From Sipunculus nudus (taxonomy: Eukaryota; Annelida; Sipuncula; Golfingiida; Sipunculidae): 64,000 bases of DNA. The notes under the pieces were generated by a model. The model saw only the letters and a program-made list of their open reading frames with translations. It was not told where the DNA came from and made no database searches. Every line of letters starts with the position of its first letter. Positions within the stretch are counted from its first letter, which is position 1. Positions 62,171 to 64,000 of the stretch are shown here, piece by piece. The DNA lies in assembly GCA_026874595.1 (NCBI GenBank), contig CM049315.1, positions 64,045,389-64,109,388 on the forward strand. The letters are read 5' to 3'. The translations under genes were made by a program, and so were the position numbers.

Positions 62171-63590
62171 TCTTTGTTTCGTAATACATGATCGTGATTT
62201 GTGCAGAAACGGCTGATTTAAACTGCGATAGAAGCGTTTTAATAGCTTCATTAGGCCATTTAGAAATTGGTAAAAACGTCGCTCTTGCTGAAATCAGATC
62301 GGTTTTTGCGTAATACAAGATCGTGTTTTGTGCAAAGATGACCGATTTAAACTGCTAAAGAAGCGTTTTAGAAGCTTCATCAGGCCACTAAGAACCAGTT
62401 AGAAACGTCTTTTACGCCGAAATCAGCTCGTTTTTTTTCGTAATACAAGATCGTGATTTGTGCAGAAACGGCTGATTTAAACTGCAATAGAAGCGTTTTA
62501 ATAGCTTCATTAGGCCATTTAGAAATTGGTAAAAACGTCGCTCTTGCTGAAATCAGATCGGTTTTCGCGTAATACAACATCGTGTTGTGCAAAATAGAAG
62601 ATTAAAATTGCAAAAGAAGCAATTCAGAAGCTCCATTAGGCCATTTAGAACCGGGTACAAACATCGATCTCGCCGAAATCAGATAGGTTTTTGCCTAATT
62701 CAGGAACGTGTGTTATGCAAAAATGACAGATTTAAATTGCAAAAGAAGCAATTCAGAAGCTCCATTAGGCCATTTAGAACCGGGTACAAACATCGATCTC
62801 GCCGAAATCAGCTAGGTTTTTGCCTAATTCATGATCGTGTGTTGTGCAAAAATTGCAGATTTAAATTGCAAAAGAAGCAATTCAGAAGCTTCATTAGGCC
62901 ATTTAGAACAAGATAAAAACATCTTTTACGCCGAAATCAGCTCGGTTTTTGCGTAATACAAAATCGTGTGTTGTGCAAAGATGACCGATTTAAACTGGGA
63001 AAGAAGCGATTCAATAGCTTCATTAGTCGACTTAAAACCCGTTACAACCGTCGTTTTCGCTGAAATAAGCTCGGTTTTTGCGTAGTACAAGATCGTGTGT
63101 TGGGCAAATATCACCGATTTAAACTGCGAGAGAAGAGATTCAATAGCTTCATAAGGCGACTTATAACCCGTTACAACCGTCGTTTTCGCCGAAATAAGCT
63201 CGGTTTTTGCGTAGTACAAGATCGTGTGTTGGGCAAATATCACCGATTAAAACTGCTAAATAAGCATTTTAGAAACTTCATCAGGCCATTAAGAACCAGT
63301 TAGAAACGGCGTTTTTGCTGAAATCAGCTCGATTTTTTTAGCGTAATATAAGATCGTGTTTGTGCAAAAATTACCGATTTAAACTGCAAAAGAAGAGTTT
63401 AAGAAGCTTCAATAGGCCACTTCAAACCAGTTACAAAGATCTTTTTTGCCGAAATCGACTCGGATTTTGCGTTATAATAGATCATGATTTGTGCAGAAAT
63501 GGCCAGTTTAAACTGCGAAAGAAGCGTTTCAGAAACTTCATTAGGCGACTTAAAACCCGTTACAAAAGTCGTTTTCGCCGCAGTCAGCTC
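62171..63590. repeat. Mosaic monomers B-A-B-C-C-D-I-I'-K-F-G
   Basis: The C-C-D-I-I'-K part lies 2,711 bp after its V2 counterpart. The D here reads ccatttagaacaagataaaaac, a hybrid of D and H features, and one C border has gttatgcaaaaatgacag. The block ends at a G to B switch within cagctcg at 63,585-63,591. No gene is present. Confidence 0.75.
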
Positions 63591-64000
63591 GTTTTTTTCG
63601 TAATACAAGATCGTGATTTGTGCAGAAACGGCTGATTTAAACTGCGATAGAAGCCTTTTAATAGCTTCATTAGGCCATTTAGAAATTGGTAAAAACGTCG
63701 CTCTTGCTGAAATCAGATCGGTTTTTGCGTAATACAAGATCGTGTTTTGTGCAAAGATGACCGATTTAAACTGCGAAAGAAGCGTTTTAGAAGCTTCATC
63801 GGGCCATTAAGAACCAGTTAGCAACGTCGTTTTTGCTGAAATCAGCTCGTTTTTTTTTTTGCGTAATACAAAATTGTCTGTTGTGCAAAGATGACCGATT
63901 TAAACTGCTAAAGAAGCGTTTTAGAAGATTCATCAGGCAATTAAGAAGTTAGAAACGTCGTTTTTGCTAAAATTAGCTCGATTTTTTAGTGTAATATAAG
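63591..64000. repeat. Window-end monomers B-A-A2, related to window start
   Basis: From about 63,720 to the end the sequence matches about 684-963 at an offset near 63,036. Shared rare variants are catcgggcc, aaaattgtctg, agattcatc and aaaattagctcg with ttagtgtaat. The T-run is 11 here and 10 at the start. The array continues past the window edge. Confidence 0.8.

Larger units (their letters stand above)
1..64000. repeat. Tandem satellite DNA array, ~128-129 bp monomer, head to tail
   Basis: The same motif series recurs about every 128-129 bp from the first to the last base: aaatcagctcgg, a T-run, gcgtaatacaagatcgtg, tgtgcaaa, gatttaaactgc, agaagcttcat, aggccatt, and aacgtcg. All monomers point the same way; I found no inverted block, gap or transposon. 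Hand-measured intervals in 12,841-13,225 are 128, 129 and 127 bp. Monomers differ by substitutions, T-run length and small indels, giving subtypes that are ordered into higher-order repeats. There is no supportable gene anywhere. Open frames of up to 158 codons arise because 129 bp is a multiple of three, are open on both strands at once, and end where a subtype carries a stop or a length change. The family is not one I can name. Confidence 0.98.

Noticed and set aside
1-64000. CRISPR array
   Set aside because: The repeats are contiguous ~128-bp monomers that are all related; there is no short repeat/unique spacer alternation and no cas gene.
1-64000. Inverted monomers or palindromic array arms
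   Set aside because: Every conserved core (aggcc with tgtgcaaa upstream) reads in the same direction from end to end.

Overview
The whole 64 kb window is one uninterrupted, head-to-tail tandem satellite array. The basic monomer is about 128-129 bp (observed range about 126-131 bp, plus one recurrent 111-bp form), so the window holds roughly 500 monomers, all in the same orientation. I see no protein-coding gene, rRNA, tRNA, CRISPR array, transposon or other unique sequence, and the array runs off both ends. Long open frames exist, but they are a by-product of monomers whose length is often a multiple of three (129 bp = 43 codons). Stops recur in every frame, overlapping frames are open on both strands, and the translations are low-complexity Lys/Arg-rich (+ strand) repeats.

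Organism: this is eukaryotic satellite DNA, probably centromeric, pericentromeric or another heterochromatic block. GC is about 40% in a hand-counted monomer. CpG is not depleted (7 CpG in a 130-bp monomer against about 5 expected from its C and G counts), which argues against a genome with heavy germline CpG methylation such as a vertebrate or most plants. An invertebrate such as an insect or nematode is my inference; I do not recognise the family or species.

Layout: monomers fall into about 16 recognisable subtypes (called A, A2, A3, A4, B, B', C, D, E, F, G, H, I, I', J, K here), strung into nested higher-order repeats (HORs). 1-1612 is a copy of 10,212-11,823. 1613-4066 is a mosaic with an out-of-register breakpoint near 2,590. 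4067-6129 is two copies of an 8-mer HOR (about 1,031 bp). 6772-7923 is three copies of a 3-mer (384 bp). 7540-27,806 is built from a 35-monomer HOR of about 4,485 bp (three full copies and two partial ones) with a 9-monomer, 1,164-bp block present twice. 23,826-30,222 is duplicated at 32,301-38,699 (offset 8,475-8,477 bp). 36,908-58,105 is two copies of an approximately 11.07-kb super-repeat. 54,641-62,170 is a 27-monomer, 3,481-bp HOR (two full copies and a partial one, with an earlier copy at 43,575-47,039). The last 280 bp are closest to positions 684-963 at the window start.

The main oddities are the very large multi-level HOR structure, a non-satellite purine/C-rich scar at 15,180-15,229 followed by a cluster of one-base indels that looks like unpolished assembly, an HOR-diagnostic 17-bp deletion (111-bp monomer), a 46-bp truncated monomer, and several short dyads and phased T-tracts in the monomer. 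The array does not work as a set of genes; any role would be structural (chromatin, centromere) or as a substrate of unequal exchange.
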